A DNA stretch of 64,000 nucleotides, taken from contig CALEDR010000001.1 of assembly GCA_937949545.1 (NCBI GenBank), forward strand, positions 62,001-126,000, read 5' to 3'. Below the pieces are notes generated by a model. That model did no database searches and was not told the DNA's origin. It was given only the letters and a program-made list of their open reading frames with translations. Position 1 is the stretch's first letter. Every line of letters begins with the position of its first letter. The translations under genes and the position numbers were made by a program. Shown here in pieces: positions 18,288 through 28,375 of the stretch. This stretch comes from an uncultured Phycisphaerae bacterium (GTDB taxonomy: Bacteria > Planctomycetota > Phycisphaerae > Sedimentisphaerales > Anaerohalosphaeraceae).

Positions 18288-19643
18288 GTGTACAGGAAAG
18301 AGACTTTATCCGCCGTCAGCAACAAAATCGGGATTCTCGGTCTCGGATTGGCATTAGCCGTTCCGGCCTCGGCAGCTCAGGAAGCGGACTTCTTCCCCCT
18401 TCAGCAGTCTCTGGATACGGTCTGGGTGCTGATTGCGGCCTTTTTGGTGTTCTTCATGCAGGCCGGCTTCGGCATGGTCGAAGCCGGCTTTATTCGAGCC
18501 AAAAACACGTGCAACATCCTGACCAAAAATTTTCTGGATTTCTGCATGGCCTCTCTCGGATTCTATCTGGTCGGTTATGCGCTGATGTTCGGCAGCGGCA
18601 ATGGATTCATCGGGACTCACGGCTGGCTTCTGATGGGGTTGGAGGAGCGGGTTGGTACTTTGCCTTTGCATGCCTTCTGGCTCTTTCAGGCCGCTTTCTG
18701 TGGAGCCGCTGCTACAATTGTAGCCGGCGGAATGGCCGAACGAATGAAGTTCATTGCGTATCTGATATATTCCTTCATCATTTCCGCTCTGGTGTATCCG
18801 ATCGTCGGCCACTGGATTTGGGGCGGCGGCTGGCTGAGCAAAATGGGATTTGCGGATTTTGCCGGCTCGACCGTTGTTCATACGGTCGGAGGTGTTGCGG
18901 CACTGGCCGGAACTCTCGTCCTCGGACCTCGGTACGGCAAATACGGCATCGATGGAAAACCCCGAGCCATTGCCGGACATAATATCCCGCTGGCCTCACT
19001 GGGGGTCTTTATTCTCTGGTTCGGCTGGTTCGGGTTTAACGCAGGTTCCACGCTCGGTGTTTCCAACGGCGGGGCGGATATCAGCCGGATTGCCTTAAAC
19101 ACAAATCTGGCGGCTACCCTGGGCGGGATTGCGGCGATGAGCACGGTTTGGCTCCGCTTCGGAAAGCCCGATCTGTCCATGGCGATGAACGGAGCCCTGG
19201 CAGGGCTGGTCGGGATTACCGCTCCCTGCGCTTATGTTGAACCCTGGGCGGCCTGTGTAATCGGACTGTCATCCGGCACCCTGGTTGTGCTCGGCGTGGA
19301 GCTGCTCGATAAGCTTCAGATTGATGACCCTGTCGGTGCCGTCCCGGTGCACGGAATGTGCGGCATCTGGGGAACAATTTGCGTGGGGCTTTTCGGCAAG
19401 GCTTCACTCGGACTAGCCAACAACGGATTTTTCTACGGGGCCAATCCGCTTCAGCTGGGGATCCAGATTGTCGGCAGTACCGTAACCGTCCTCTTCGTGT
19501 TTGTCTCCATGGGGCTGGTTTTTAAGGTCATTAACTGGACCATCGGACTGCGGGTCAGTCAGGAGGAAGAACTGCGGGGATTGGATATCGGAGAGCACGG
19601 AATGGAGGCCTACGCCGGATTCCAGGTGTTCAGCACAATGTAA
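18288..19643 (+). CDS. amt: Ammonium transporter Amt (copy 2)
   Basis: 451 residues from a GTG start, with a signal peptide (A-V-P-A-S-A-A) and the Amt helices. [23 protein letters not shown] and P-V-H-G-M-C-G-I-W-G carry the conserved pore residues, and the tail ends [13 protein letters not shown] as in copy 1. The two copies differ along most of the membrane part but share the P-II-binding tail. The second operon lacks the outer-membrane gene and is simply amt-glnK. Confidence 0.95.
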   Translation: MYRKETLSAVSNKIGILGLGLALAVPASAAQEADFFPLQQSLDTVWVLIAAFLVFFMQAGFGMVEAGFIRAKNTCNILTKNFLDFCMASLGFYLVGYALMFGSGNGFIGTHGWLLMGLEERVGTLPLHAFWLFQAAFCGAAATIVAGGMAERMKFIAYLIYSFIISALVYPIVGHWIWGGGWLSKMGFADFAGSTVVHTVGGVAALAGTLVLGPRYGKYGIDGKPRAIAGHNIPLASLGVFILWFGWFGFNAGSTLGVSNGGADISRIALNTNLAATLGGIAAMSTVWLRFGKPDLSMAMNGALAGLVGITAPCAYVEPWAACVIGLSSGTLVVLGVELLDKLQIDDPVGAVPVHGMCGIWGTICVGLFGKASLGLANNGFFYGANPLQLGIQIVGSTVTVLFVFVSMGLVFKVINWTIGLRVSQEEELRGLDIGEHGMEAYAGFQVFSTM

Positions 19644-19670
19644 ACAGCGTCCTTTCTTGGAGAACAAAGA

Positions 19671-20012
19671 ATGAAACTGATTATCGCCTATATTCAGCCG
19701 CATAAGCTCGAAGATGTGAAAAAAGCCCTGACGCGCCGCCAGGTAGGAAAAATGAGTGTGACCAATTCGCTGGGCTGCGGCGAGCAGATGGGCTACGAGG
19801 AAAGCTATCGCGGCATCAAATTCGAGGTCAATCTGCTCAAAAAAGTCCGTCTGGAAATTGCCGTCAATGACAATTTTGTCGATACCACGGTGGAAGGAAT
19901 CATTGAAGGCGCCCGCACGGGACAAATTGGAGATGGAAAAATCTTCATTCTGGACCTGCCGGAATGCATTCGGATTCGGACCGGGCAGCGCGGCCGCGAG
20001 GCGATCGGATGA
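19671..20012 (+). CDS. glnK: P-II nitrogen regulatory protein (copy 2), Phe at position 51
   Basis: 113 residues, very close to copy 1 over the T-loop ([15 protein letters not shown]) and identical in the G-I-K-F-E-V-N stretch. Phe again occupies the usual uridylylation position 51, while Tyr46 is kept. The B-loop T-G-Q-I-G-D-G-K and C-loop R-I-R-T-G are intact. GGAG lies 9 bases before the ATG. It is 27 bp behind amt copy 2. Confidence 0.95.
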   Translation: MKLIIAYIQPHKLEDVKKALTRRQVGKMSVTNSLGCGEQMGYEESYRGIKFEVNLLKKVRLEIAVNDNFVDTTVEGIIEGARTGQIGDGKIFILDLPECIRIRTGQRGREAIG

Positions 20013-20032
20013 GCGGTTTGAAAAAACGGTTT

Positions 20033-20061
20033 TTGACCTGCGATTCAAAAAGAAGTATGCT
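20033..20061 (+). promoter_or_regulatory. Candidate sigma-70 promoter of glutamine synthetase III
   Basis: TTGACC (20033-20038) and TATGCT (20056-20061) are 17 bp apart. Directly behind, GCAGGA (20064-20069) and TCCTGC (20075-20080) form a small stem-loop in the leader. No -24/-12 match or activator box is seen in this 114-bp gap. Confidence 0.5.
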
Positions 20062-20126
20062 TTGCAGGAATGGGTCCTGCTGAGATAAAGAGTAAAAAGG
20101 TCCTTAATAAAGTCAGGAGTGCATGC

Positions 20127-22223
20127 ATGGAAACATCAAATTGTCAGCTTCCGGAAATCTTCGGAACCAACGTCTTTAACGACGCGGTCATGCGGGAACG
20201 GCTTCCCAAAGATGTCTATAAGCGATTTCAGGAGGTCCGCAAGGGAAATTCTGAATTAACCATTGCCGTGGCCGATGTTATTGCCAACGCGATGAAAGAC
20301 TGGGCAATGGAGAAGGGGGCCACGCATTACTGCCACTGGTTCCAGCCGATGACCGGTTTGACGGCCGAAAAACACGACTCCTTCATATCCCCGACGCCGG
20401 AAGGCCGGACCATTATGGAGTTCAGCGGAAAGGAACTGATTAAGGGGGAGCCGGATGCCTCTTCCTTTCCGTCCGGCGGCCTGCGGGCCACGTTCGAAGC
20501 CCGCGGTTATACCGCCTGGGACTGCTCCTCGTCCGTGTTTATCAAGGGCAAGACCCTGTATATTCCCTGTGCTTTCTGCTCGTACAACGGACAGGCTCTC
20601 GATAAGAAAACCCCGCTGCTGCGTTCGATGGAAGTGCTCAGCCGCCAGGCAGTCCGCCTTCTGAAGGCGTTGGGGAATACCCATGTCAGCCGTGTGATAG
20701 CTACGCTGGGGCCTGAACAGGAGTATTTTCTCATTGACCGACGGTTTTTTGAAAAACGGCTGGATTTGGTTTTGGCCGGTCGGACGCTGTTCGGGGCTCC
20801 GTCTCCCCGCGGTCAGGAAATGGAAGACCACTATTTCGGCACCCTGCATGACCGGATTGCCGCTTTCATGAATGAGGTGAATATGGAGTTGTGGAAACTG
20901 GGGGTTTCGGCCAAGACCCAGCATAATGAAGTGGCGCCGGCCCAGTATGAATTGGCTCCGGTCTTTACAACGGTGAATGTCGCCACGGACCACAATCAGC
21001 TCACGATGGAAACGCTGCAGAAGGTGGCCCAGCGGCACGGGTTCGTTTGTCTGCTGCATGAAAAACCCTTTGTCGGCGTGAACGGGTCCGGCAAGCACAA
21101 CAATTGGTCTCTGGTGACGGATACCGGTGTGAATCTGCTCGATCCCGGTCAGACACCGCATGACAACATGGTGTTTTTAATCTTTTTGTGTGCGGTCGTC
21201 CGTGCAGTTGATAAATACGCCAAACTGCTCCGGGCCAGCGTTGCCAACCCCGGCAATGAGCATCGTCTCGGTGCCAATGAGGCGCCGCCTGCGATTGTCT
21301 CGGTTTTTCTCGGTGAGCAGCTGACCGAAATTTTTGAACAGTTGGCCGCCGGCGGGGCTCCGACGTCCCGGCAGGGCGGGGAACTGCGGCTGGGCACGTC
21401 GCTGCTGCCGCCTCTGCCGAAAGACTGCACCGATCGAAACCGTACGTCGCCGTTTGCTTTTACCGGCAACAAGTTCGAGTTTCGAATGGTCGGCTCCAGT
21501 CAGTCCTGTGCCGGTCCGGCTTTTGTACTGAATACGATTGTTGCCGATGTGCTCGGCGAAATCGCCGATGTGCTCGAGAAAAGCAAAGACGTCAAGGCCG
21601 AAGCCCAGAAGTTGCTGCAGAACATAGCTTCTGAGCACCGTCGGATTGTGTTTAACGGGGATAACTATTCGGCTGATTGGGTCAAGGAAGCTGCCCGGCG
21701 CGGACTGCCGAATATCGCCTCCACCGTCGAGTCCATTGAAACTATTTTGGAACCCGATCATATTGCGCTCTTTGAACGCAACAAGGTTCTCAGCCGGGAG
21801 GAACTGGAAGCCCGCGTAGAAATTCTTCTGGAGAACTACATTCGGACAATTCATATAGAGGCCGGCACGACCCTGAATATAGCCAAACGGCAGATCCTGC
21901 CGGCCTGTCAGATGTATGCAGGAAAACTGGCGGCTTCGGTTTCCTCTGTGGAGTCTGCCGGTGTCAAGTCCTTGTCCCTGGTCAAACAGCTCGAAAAGGT
22001 CTGCGGACTGATCGATGAGTTGAGCGGGGCGATTGGAAAACTCGAAGAGAAGGTCAAAGAGGTTGCGGGAGTCTCCCCGAGCCACGAGAAGGCCCGACGC
22101 ACTCGGGAAGAAATCCTGCCGGCTATGGGGGCGGTTCGCAAGGCGGCGGATGCCCTGGAGGTGCTTGTGGATGCTCAAATGTGGCCCTTGCCGACCTATG
22201 CGGAAATGCTCTTTTTGAGATAA
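20127..22223 (+). CDS. glnN: Glutamine synthetase type III
   Basis: 698 residues from the ATG at 20127, 7 bases after AGGAG; an in-frame start at 20070 is possible but has no such site. The length and motifs mark GSIII rather than the shorter GSI: the early R-L-P-K-D-V-Y-K, H-W-F-Q-P-M-T-G near residue 74, S-F-P-S-G-G-L-R, T-Q-H-N-E-V-A-P-A-Q-Y-E near 268 and G-K-H-N-N-W-S near 325. It ligates ammonium to glutamate with ATP. It stands between the amt-glnK operons and glutamate synthase, so the window contains a full ammonium uptake and GS-GOGAT route. Confidence 0.95.
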   Translation: METSNCQLPEIFGTNVFNDAVMRERLPKDVYKRFQEVRKGNSELTIAVADVIANAMKDWAMEKGATHYCHWFQPMTGLTAEKHDSFISPTPEGRTIMEFSGKELIKGEPDASSFPSGGLRATFEARGYTAWDCSSSVFIKGKTLYIPCAFCSYNGQALDKKTPLLRSMEVLSRQAVRLLKALGNTHVSRVIATLGPEQEYFLIDRRFFEKRLDLVLAGRTLFGAPSPRGQEMEDHYFGTLHDRIAAFMNEVNMELWKLGVSAKTQHNEVAPAQYELAPVFTTVNVATDHNQLTMETLQKVAQRHGFVCLLHEKPFVGVNGSGKHNNWSLVTDTGVNLLDPGQTPHDNMVFLIFLCAVVRAVDKYAKLLRASVANPGNEHRLGANEAPPAIVSVFLGEQLTEIFEQLAAGGAPTSRQGGELRLGTSLLPPLPKDCTDRNRTSPFAFTGNKFEFRMVGSSQSCAGPAFVLNTIVADVLGEIADVLEKSKDVKAEAQKLLQNIASEHRRIVFNGDNYSADWVKEAARRGLPNIASTVESIETILEPDHIALFERNKVLSREELEARVEILLENYIRTIHIEAGTTLNIAKRQILPACQMYAGKLAASVSSVESAGVKSLSLVKQLEKVCGLIDELSGAIGKLEEKVKEVAGVSPSHEKARRTREEILPAMGAVRKAADALEVLVDAQMWPLPTYAEMLFLR

Positions 22224-22248
22224 GCGAATTGTCAGCCGTTCAAGCAGA

Positions 22249-22283
22249 GGGCCATGTCGCTGTGGGTTCCAGCGGCATGGCCC
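22249..22283 (+). terminator. Strong stem-loop after glutamine synthetase
   Basis: GGGCCATG (22249-22256) pairs with CATGGCCC (22276-22283) and the stem continues inward to about 13 bp with one G-T pair. Only AAAATTT follows instead of a T run, so termination may be partial or Rho-assisted. Confidence 0.6.
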
Positions 22284-22300
22284 AAAATTTGGGGGAACAA

Positions 22301-22329
22301 TTGACAATCAATACAGATAACGATAAAAT
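22301..22329 (+). promoter_or_regulatory. Sigma-70 promoter of the glutamate synthase operon
   Basis: TTGACA (22301-22306), 17-bp spacer, TAAAAT (22324-22329), about 60 bp before gltB and just behind the stem-loop. Confidence 0.7.
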
Positions 22330-22388
22330 CTTCTAACATTGCAATAAGCTTTTTTAATCATCTTTCTGCATATGAGGATGCCAAGAAC

Positions 22389-25300
22389 GTGCGTAGTATC
22401 TGGAAAGACAAAGGATTATATGAAGTACGCCGTGAGCATGACGCTTGCGGTATCGGGGCCGTTGTTCATATATCTGGCAAAAAAGACCATTCCATTATCG
22501 AATTGGGCAAACAAATTCTTTTGAATCTGAATCACCGCGGTGCTGCCGGTGCGGATGACGTGACGGGAGACGGTGCCGGAATTTTGCTTCAGATTCCCCA
22601 TGAGTTTTTCCGTTCAGAATGTAAAAAGATAGAACTCAGCGGTTTTCAACCGGGTCAATACGCAGTCGGGATGGTTTTCGGTTCTAAAGACCCGGCCGTC
22701 CGGGCTGTTTGCGAGGAGATTCTCGAAAAGGCGTTGGCCTTCTACGGGCTGAAGGTCCTCGGCTGGCGGCAGGTTCCGGTTCGCCCGGATTGTTTGGGGC
22801 CGATAGCGCTCAGTGCGGAGCCGGTCATCCGTCAGATTTTTGTGGACGGCGGCGGCCGAGATTCGGAAATGTTTGAACGGGATCTCTTTAAGGCTCGAAA
22901 GCGGGCAGAACGGCTGGTACGCGAAAAGCTGGCGGACGACGGCGTCGATTTTTATGTTCCGACACTCTCCTGCAGGACGATTTGCTACAAAGGCATGTTC
23001 ATGGCCCGCCAGCTGTTCGAGTATTACCCGGATTTGTCCGATGAGCGGTTGACATCGGCCCTAGCGATTGTTCACCAGCGATACAGCACCAATACACTGC
23101 CGAACTGGAGACTGGCTCAGCCCTTCCGCTGCATTGCTCACAATGGCGAAATTAATACGCTCAGCGGCAACCGCAATTACATGCGAATGCGGGAAAAACG
23201 CCTTCGCAGTCCTGTTCTGGGGGAAGATTTAGGCGACTTGATTCCGGTGCTCGACCCGCAAGGCAGCGATTCGGCCTGTTTTGACAATATGGTTGAGCTT
23301 CTCGTGCGTGCCGGACGTTCGCTGCCGCATGCGATGATGATGATGGTTCCGGAGGCCTTTGGCGTCAAGTATCATATCAGCACGGATAAACGGGCCTTTT
23401 ACGAGTATCATTCAGCGATTCTGGAGCCGTGGGACGGGCCGGCGGCTATGCTTTTTACAGACGGCCGGCTGGTCGGCGGCACCCTCGACCGCAACGGCCT
23501 GAGACCCTGCCGCTACACGATTACTACAGACGGGCTGGTGGTGATGGCCAGCGAAACCGGGGTCGTGCGGTTTTCTCCGGAACGAGTCAGTCAGAAAGGC
23601 CGTCTTCAGCCCGGCAAAATGTTTTTAATCGATACCGAGGAAGGGCGCATTATCACTGATAATGAAATCAAAGGGCGGATTGCCCGTCAGAAACCCTACC
23701 GCCGATGGCTGGAGGAAAACCGCATCGAACTGCGGGGGCTCTTTTCTGTGCCGGACCTCGAAAAACCGGACTTGGATACGCTTTTCCGACGGTTGCGTCT
23801 CTTCGGCTATACGCGTGAGGAGCTGCGGATGATTCTGGCGCCGATGGCCCTGCATGCACAGGAGCCGGTCGGCTCGATGGGCAACGATACCCCGCTGGCA
23901 GTGCTCAGCGACCGCCCCTGTCTGCTGTTTGACTACTTCAAGCAGCTGTTTGCTCAGGTGACCAACCCGCCGATTGACCCGCTTCGGGAAGGGCTGGTGA
24001 TGAGTCTGATGACATACACCGGCCGACGCCTTAATCTTCTGGAGGAAACGCCCCAACATTGCCGGCAGCTGAAGCTGCCTCATCCGATTCTAACCAATGA
24101 GGATATGGTTCGGCTTCGTTCGGCCCAGCGAAAAGATTTCAAGGTTGTGACTGTTTCCACCCTTTTTGAGATGGATCGAAGCCGTCCCGGTGATTCCTTA
24201 AAACAGGCCCTCGACGCCCTGATTGATTCGGCGGCTGAGGCGATTCTTCGCGATGATGCGTCTTTGATTATTCTCAGCGATCGCAATCCTGCCGGGCAGA
24301 AGGCGCCGATTCCATCTCTGCTGGCTGTTTCCGCCGTCCATCACGGTTTAATCGAACGGGGGCTGCGGGGAGAAGCCGGACTGATTGTCGAAACCGGTGA
24401 GGCCCGCGAAGTGATGCACTTCTGCCTGCTGTGCGGATACGGAGCCAATGCCGTCAATCCCCATCTGGTTTTTGAAACGCTCACATTTCTGCAGCAGAAC
24501 GGGGATTTGCCGGCGGACATGGAGCCCGAGCAGATTGCTGACAACTACATTGCCGCCGTCAAAAAAGGCATTCTCAAAACCATGAGCAAGATGGGCATCT
24601 CAACCCTGCGGAGCTATTTTAACGCACAGCTCTTTGAGTGCCTGGGACTCAATCGGGAAGTGGTGGACCGGTATTTTACCGGCACCAGCTCCCGCATCGG
24701 CGGCATCGGATTGGAAGAAATCGCCCAGGATATCCTTCAGCGGCTGGAGGAGGCCTGCAAGCCCCGTCCGGCCGGTTCGCTCGAACTGGATTACGGCGGT
24801 CAGTACCATTACCGCCGCGACGGGGAATATCACCTCTGGAATCCGGCGACCGTGGCCAAACTTCAGCATGCTGTAATGCTCAATGACCGGAAGGCTTATG
24901 AGGAGTTTGCGCGGCTGGTCAACGAACAGTCCCGAAAGATGGGAACCCTGCGGGGGCTTTTTGAATTTCGGGAGACCCAGCCTGTGCCGCTGGAGGAGGT
25001 GGAGCCCGCTGAGTCGATTGTCCGGCGTTTTTGCACCGGGGCGATGAGCCACGGATCCATCAGCAAGGAAGCTCACGAATGCATTGCGGCCGCCATGAAC
25101 GGCCTGGGGGCAATGAGCAATACCGGCGAAGGCGGCGAAGACCCCTCTCGCTACGGGACCGCCCTGAACTCGGCTATTAAGCAGGTGGCCAGTGCCCGCT
25201 TTGGTGTGACAATTCAATATCTGGTTAATGCCAGAGAGATTCAGATTAAAATGGCGCAGGGAGCCAAGCCCGGGGAAGGCGGACAGCTGCCCGGCCATAA

Positions 25301-26936
25301 AGTTACGGAAGAAATTGCCCGCCTGCGGCACTCGACGCCCGGCGTAACGCTGATTTCTCCGCCTCCGCACCATGATATTTATTCCATCGAAGACCTGGCT
25401 CAGCTGATTTATGACCTCAAATGCAGCAATCCGCAGGCCAAAATCTCCGTCAAACTGGTCTCCGAGGTCGGCGTCGGGACGATTGCCGCCGGTGTTGCCA
25501 AAGGCGGAGCGGATGAAGTTCTCATCAGCGGTCACGATGGAGGGACCGGTGCCAGTCCGCTCTCCTCTATTAAACATGCTGGATGCCCTTGGGAAATCGG
25601 ACTTGCCGAGACCCAGCAGGTGCTTATCCGGAACGGGTTGCGTGACCGAATTCGGGTGCAGGTGGATGGCCAAATGCGGACCGGGCGAGATGTTGTGATT
25701 GCTGCTTTGCTTGGTGCGGAACAATTCGGCTTTGGAACGGCAGCACTGGTCACGCTTGGCTGTACTCTTTTGCGCAAGTGCCACGAAGGGGCCTGCACGT
25801 ACGGCATCGCCACCCAGGACCCGGAACTGCGCAAACGATTTAAAGGCAAGCCGGAATATCTTCAGCGATATATGCTTTTCGTGGCGGAGGAAGTTCGTCA
25901 ATGGATGAGCCGGCTGGGATTTCGGACAGTGGATGAGATGATTGGACGGGTGGATTGTCTCTGTACCCGACAAGCTGTTGACCATTACAAAGCCAGGGGG
26001 CTGGACTTTTCCAACATCTTTCTGGTTCCGGAAGGCCCTTCCGGTGCCGCCCGAAGATATGTGAGCTCCCAGCCCGATCGGCTCAAAGACCATCTGGACT
26101 GGCGGATTCTGGAACAGATTAAGCCCGCTCTCGAAAAGGGAAAAACCGTTCAGCTGCGGATGCCGATTCAGAATGTGCATCGGGCGGTCGGGACGATTCT
26201 GAGCAATTTCATTGTGAAACAGTACGGTCCGGATGGTCTTGCGGATGATACCATCCAGCTGACGTTTGAAGGGTCGGCCGGACAGAGTTTCGGCGCCTTT
26301 CTGGCAAAAGGAATTACCCTGCGGCTCATCGGGGACAGCAATGATTATCTCGGCAAGGGGCTGTCCGGCGGCCGTATTATCGTCGAAACGCCCGCCGGGT
26401 CACCTTTCCTTCCGCAGGAAAATATTATCGCCGGCAACACACTGCTTTATGGAGCCACTTCCGGAGAAGTGTTCATCAACGGAATGGTCGGAGAGCGTTT
26501 CTGCGTACGAAACAGCGGGGCGGCGGCTGTCGTAGAAGGAGTGGGTGACCATGCCTGTGAATATATGACCGGCGGAATTGTGGTGGTTCTCGGAAAGACC
26601 GGCCGCAACTTTGCCGCCGGCATGAGCGGCGGAATCGCGTATGTTCTTGATGAGATGCAGATGTTTGACACCCTCTGCAATCTGGATATGGTCGATTTGG
26701 AAAGCGTTTATAAACCGGAAGATGAAGAACTTTTGCGTCAGCTGATTGAAAAACATGAGTCTCTTACGCGCAGCAGTCATGCCCGCCGGATTCTGAATGC
26801 CTGGCCGGACATGGTGGGTAAATTCGTAAAAGTGATTCCGATTGATTATCGAAAGGCCCTTGAGCGAATGCGTGCGCAGGAGCGGCGTCATACTGAATCC
26901 ACTCCGGCCACGGAAGAGGTTTTCCAGCATGGCTAA
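22389..26936 (+). CDS. gltB: Glutamate synthase large (alpha) subunit
   Basis: 1515 residues from a GTG start. A short propeptide precedes the N-terminal nucleophile Cys (H-D-A-C-G-I-G near residue 19). The glutamine amidotransferase domain follows with Y-S-T-N-T-L-P-N-W and A-H-N-G-E-I-N-T. The FMN-binding synthase domain has G-A-M-S-H-G-S-I-S and G-A-K-P-G-E-G-G-Q-L-P-G. The iron-sulfur cysteines (C-x5-C-x4-C near residue 1125) and the C-terminal beta-helix with repeated Gly-rich motifs are also present. It converts glutamine and 2-oxoglutarate to two glutamates together with the small subunit, whose gene overlaps by 8 bp. Confidence 0.97.
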   Translation: MRSIWKDKGLYEVRREHDACGIGAVVHISGKKDHSIIELGKQILLNLNHRGAAGADDVTGDGAGILLQIPHEFFRSECKKIELSGFQPGQYAVGMVFGSKDPAVRAVCEEILEKALAFYGLKVLGWRQVPVRPDCLGPIALSAEPVIRQIFVDGGGRDSEMFERDLFKARKRAERLVREKLADDGVDFYVPTLSCRTICYKGMFMARQLFEYYPDLSDERLTSALAIVHQRYSTNTLPNWRLAQPFRCIAHNGEINTLSGNRNYMRMREKRLRSPVLGEDLGDLIPVLDPQGSDSACFDNMVELLVRAGRSLPHAMMMMVPEAFGVKYHISTDKRAFYEYHSAILEPWDGPAAMLFTDGRLVGGTLDRNGLRPCRYTITTDGLVVMASETGVVRFSPERVSQKGRLQPGKMFLIDTEEGRIITDNEIKGRIARQKPYRRWLEENRIELRGLFSVPDLEKPDLDTLFRRLRLFGYTREELRMILAPMALHAQEPVGSMGNDTPLAVLSDRPCLLFDYFKQLFAQVTNPPIDPLREGLVMSLMTYTGRRLNLLEETPQHCRQLKLPHPILTNEDMVRLRSAQRKDFKVVTVSTLFEMDRSRPGDSLKQALDALIDSAAEAILRDDASLIILSDRNPAGQKAPIPSLLAVSAVHHGLIERGLRGEAGLIVETGEAREVMHFCLLCGYGANAVNPHLVFETLTFLQQNGDLPADMEPEQIADNYIAAVKKGILKTMSKMGISTLRSYFNAQLFECLGLNREVVDRYFTGTSSRIGGIGLEEIAQDILQRLEEACKPRPAGSLELDYGGQYHYRRDGEYHLWNPATVAKLQHAVMLNDRKAYEEFARLVNEQSRKMGTLRGLFEFRETQPVPLEEVEPAESIVRRFCTGAMSHGSISKEAHECIAAAMNGLGAMSNTGEGGEDPSRYGTALNSAIKQVASARFGVTIQYLVNAREIQIKMAQGAKPGEGGQLPGHKVTEEIARLRHSTPGVTLISPPPHHDIYSIEDLAQLIYDLKCSNPQAKISVKLVSEVGVGTIAAGVAKGGADEVLISGHDGGTGASPLSSIKHAGCPWEIGLAETQQVLIRNGLRDRIRVQVDGQMRTGRDVVIAALLGAEQFGFGTAALVTLGCTLLRKCHEGACTYGIATQDPELRKRFKGKPEYLQRYMLFVAEEVRQWMSRLGFRTVDEMIGRVDCLCTRQAVDHYKARGLDFSNIFLVPEGPSGAARRYVSSQPDRLKDHLDWRILEQIKPALEKGKTVQLRMPIQNVHRAVGTILSNFIVKQYGPDGLADDTIQLTFEGSAGQSFGAFLAKGITLRLIGDSNDYLGKGLSGGRIIVETPAGSPFLPQENIIAGNTLLYGATSGEVFINGMVGERFCVRNSGAAAVVEGVGDHACEYMTGGIVVVLGKTGRNFAAGMSGGIAYVLDEMQMFDTLCNLDMVDLESVYKPEDEELLRQLIEKHESLTRSSHARRILNAWPDMVGKFVKVIPIDYRKALERMRAQERRHTESTPATEEVFQHG

Positions 26937-28356
26937 AATCAAAGGATTTCTTGAATACCCTCGCCAGCCGGTTCCTTATCGGCTGGTTGAAAACCGGATT
27001 CGGGATTATCGGGAAATTGAAATCCCGCTGAGCCCTGATGCCATTGTTCAGCAGGCGGCCCGGTGTGCGGACTGCGGCATTCCGTTTTGCCACAGCGAAT
27101 TCGGTTGTCCCGTAGCCAACCGCATTCCGGAGTTTAACGACCTGGTATATCTGGGCCGCTGGAAAGAGGCCTGCGACAATCTCCACTCTACCAATAACTT
27201 TCCGGAAATCACCGGCCGAGTTTGTCCGGCTCCCTGTGAATCGGCCTGTACGCTGGCCGTAAATGACAAACCGGTTTTGATTCGGCATATCGAGTTCCAA
27301 ATTGTCGAACGGGGGTTTGCCGAAGGGTGGATTCGTCCTCTGCTGGCTCCGGTTCGAACGGGCAAACGGGTGGCCGTTGTCGGTTCGGGACCTGCCGGTC
27401 TGACGGCCGCACAGCAGCTGGCGCGGGCGGGGCACGACGTTGTCATTTTTGAAAAAGACCCGTTGCCCGGCGGTCTGCTTCGATACGGCATACCCGATTT
27501 CAAACTCGAAAAATGGGTTTTGGACCGCCGGATTCGCCAAATGACGGAAGAAGGGGTGCAGTTTCAGATGGGGGTGGTGGTGGGAGCCGATCTTTCGGCC
27601 CGCTATTTGTGCAAACGATTTGATGCCGTCTGTCTAACCCTCGGAGCCAGTCAGCCCCGTGATTTGCCTGTTCCGGGCCGCGGCTATGAGAATATTGTTT
27701 TTGCGATGGACTTCCTGCGGGCGCAGAATAAACGTGTGGCCGGAGAACCGCTGACGCCGGAAGAAGAGCGTTTGGATGCCAGGGGCAAACATGTGGTTGT
27801 GATTGGCGGCGGTGATACCGGAAGCGATTGCGTAGGAACATCACGTCGGCAGGGGGCTAAATCAATCCTTCAGATTGAAATTTTGCCCAAACCCCCGGAA
27901 ACCCCGGCTCCCGAAACCCCTTGGCCCCTTTGGCCGAAGATGATGCGGACCTCCTCCAGCCATGAGGAAGGCTGTGAGCGTCTTTGGAGCATCATGACGA
28001 CCCGCTTTTCCGGTGCCGAGACGCACGTAAACCGTATTCACTGCATTCAAGTGGAGTGGATTCTGAAAAATCAGCGATGGGAGGTTCGAGAAATTCCCGG
28101 AACTGAATTTGAACGGCCAGCGGATTTGGTACTGTTGGCGATGGGATTTGTCCATGTGGAGCACAGCCGGCTGATTCAGGATTTAGGCTTGACATTGGAT
28201 GACAACGGCAATATCAAGGTGTCGGATTTTCAGACCAGCAATCCGATGGTATTCGCCGCAGGAGATGCCGTGGCGGGTGCCTCGTTGGTGGTCAGGGCGA
28301 TTGATGCCGGACGCAAGGCCGCTGCGGCCGTCGACCGCTGGCTGAAGTCATTATAA
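26929..28356 (+). CDS. gltD: Glutamate synthase small (beta) subunit
   Basis: 475 residues from the ATG at 26929, inside the end of gltB; an upstream start at 26842 would add residues unlike the family. The N-terminal [4Fe-4S] cysteines are present (R-C-A-D-C-G-I-P-F-C and R-V-C-P-A-P-C-E-S-A-C). So are the FAD site (G-S-G-P-A-G-L near residue 150) and the NADPH site (G-G-G-D-T-G-S-D near 290). The end is A-G-D-A-V-A-G-A-S-L-V. It feeds NADPH electrons to the large subunit. Confidence 0.96.
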   Translation: MAKIKGFLEYPRQPVPYRLVENRIRDYREIEIPLSPDAIVQQAARCADCGIPFCHSEFGCPVANRIPEFNDLVYLGRWKEACDNLHSTNNFPEITGRVCPAPCESACTLAVNDKPVLIRHIEFQIVERGFAEGWIRPLLAPVRTGKRVAVVGSGPAGLTAAQQLARAGHDVVIFEKDPLPGGLLRYGIPDFKLEKWVLDRRIRQMTEEGVQFQMGVVVGADLSARYLCKRFDAVCLTLGASQPRDLPVPGRGYENIVFAMDFLRAQNKRVAGEPLTPEEERLDARGKHVVVIGGGDTGSDCVGTSRRQGAKSILQIEILPKPPETPAPETPWPLWPKMMRTSSSHEEGCERLWSIMTTRFSGAETHVNRIHCIQVEWILKNQRWEVREIPGTEFERPADLVLLAMGFVHVEHSRLIQDLGLTLDDNGNIKVSDFQTSNPMVFAAGDAVAGASLVVRAIDAGRKAAAAVDRWLKSL

Positions 28357-28375
28357 GGGAAATAAGGGAAAAGGA

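Noticed and set aside
24600-26180. Long open frame (526 codons) opposite gltB
   Set aside because: Shadow of the highly conserved glutamate synthase large subunit gene.
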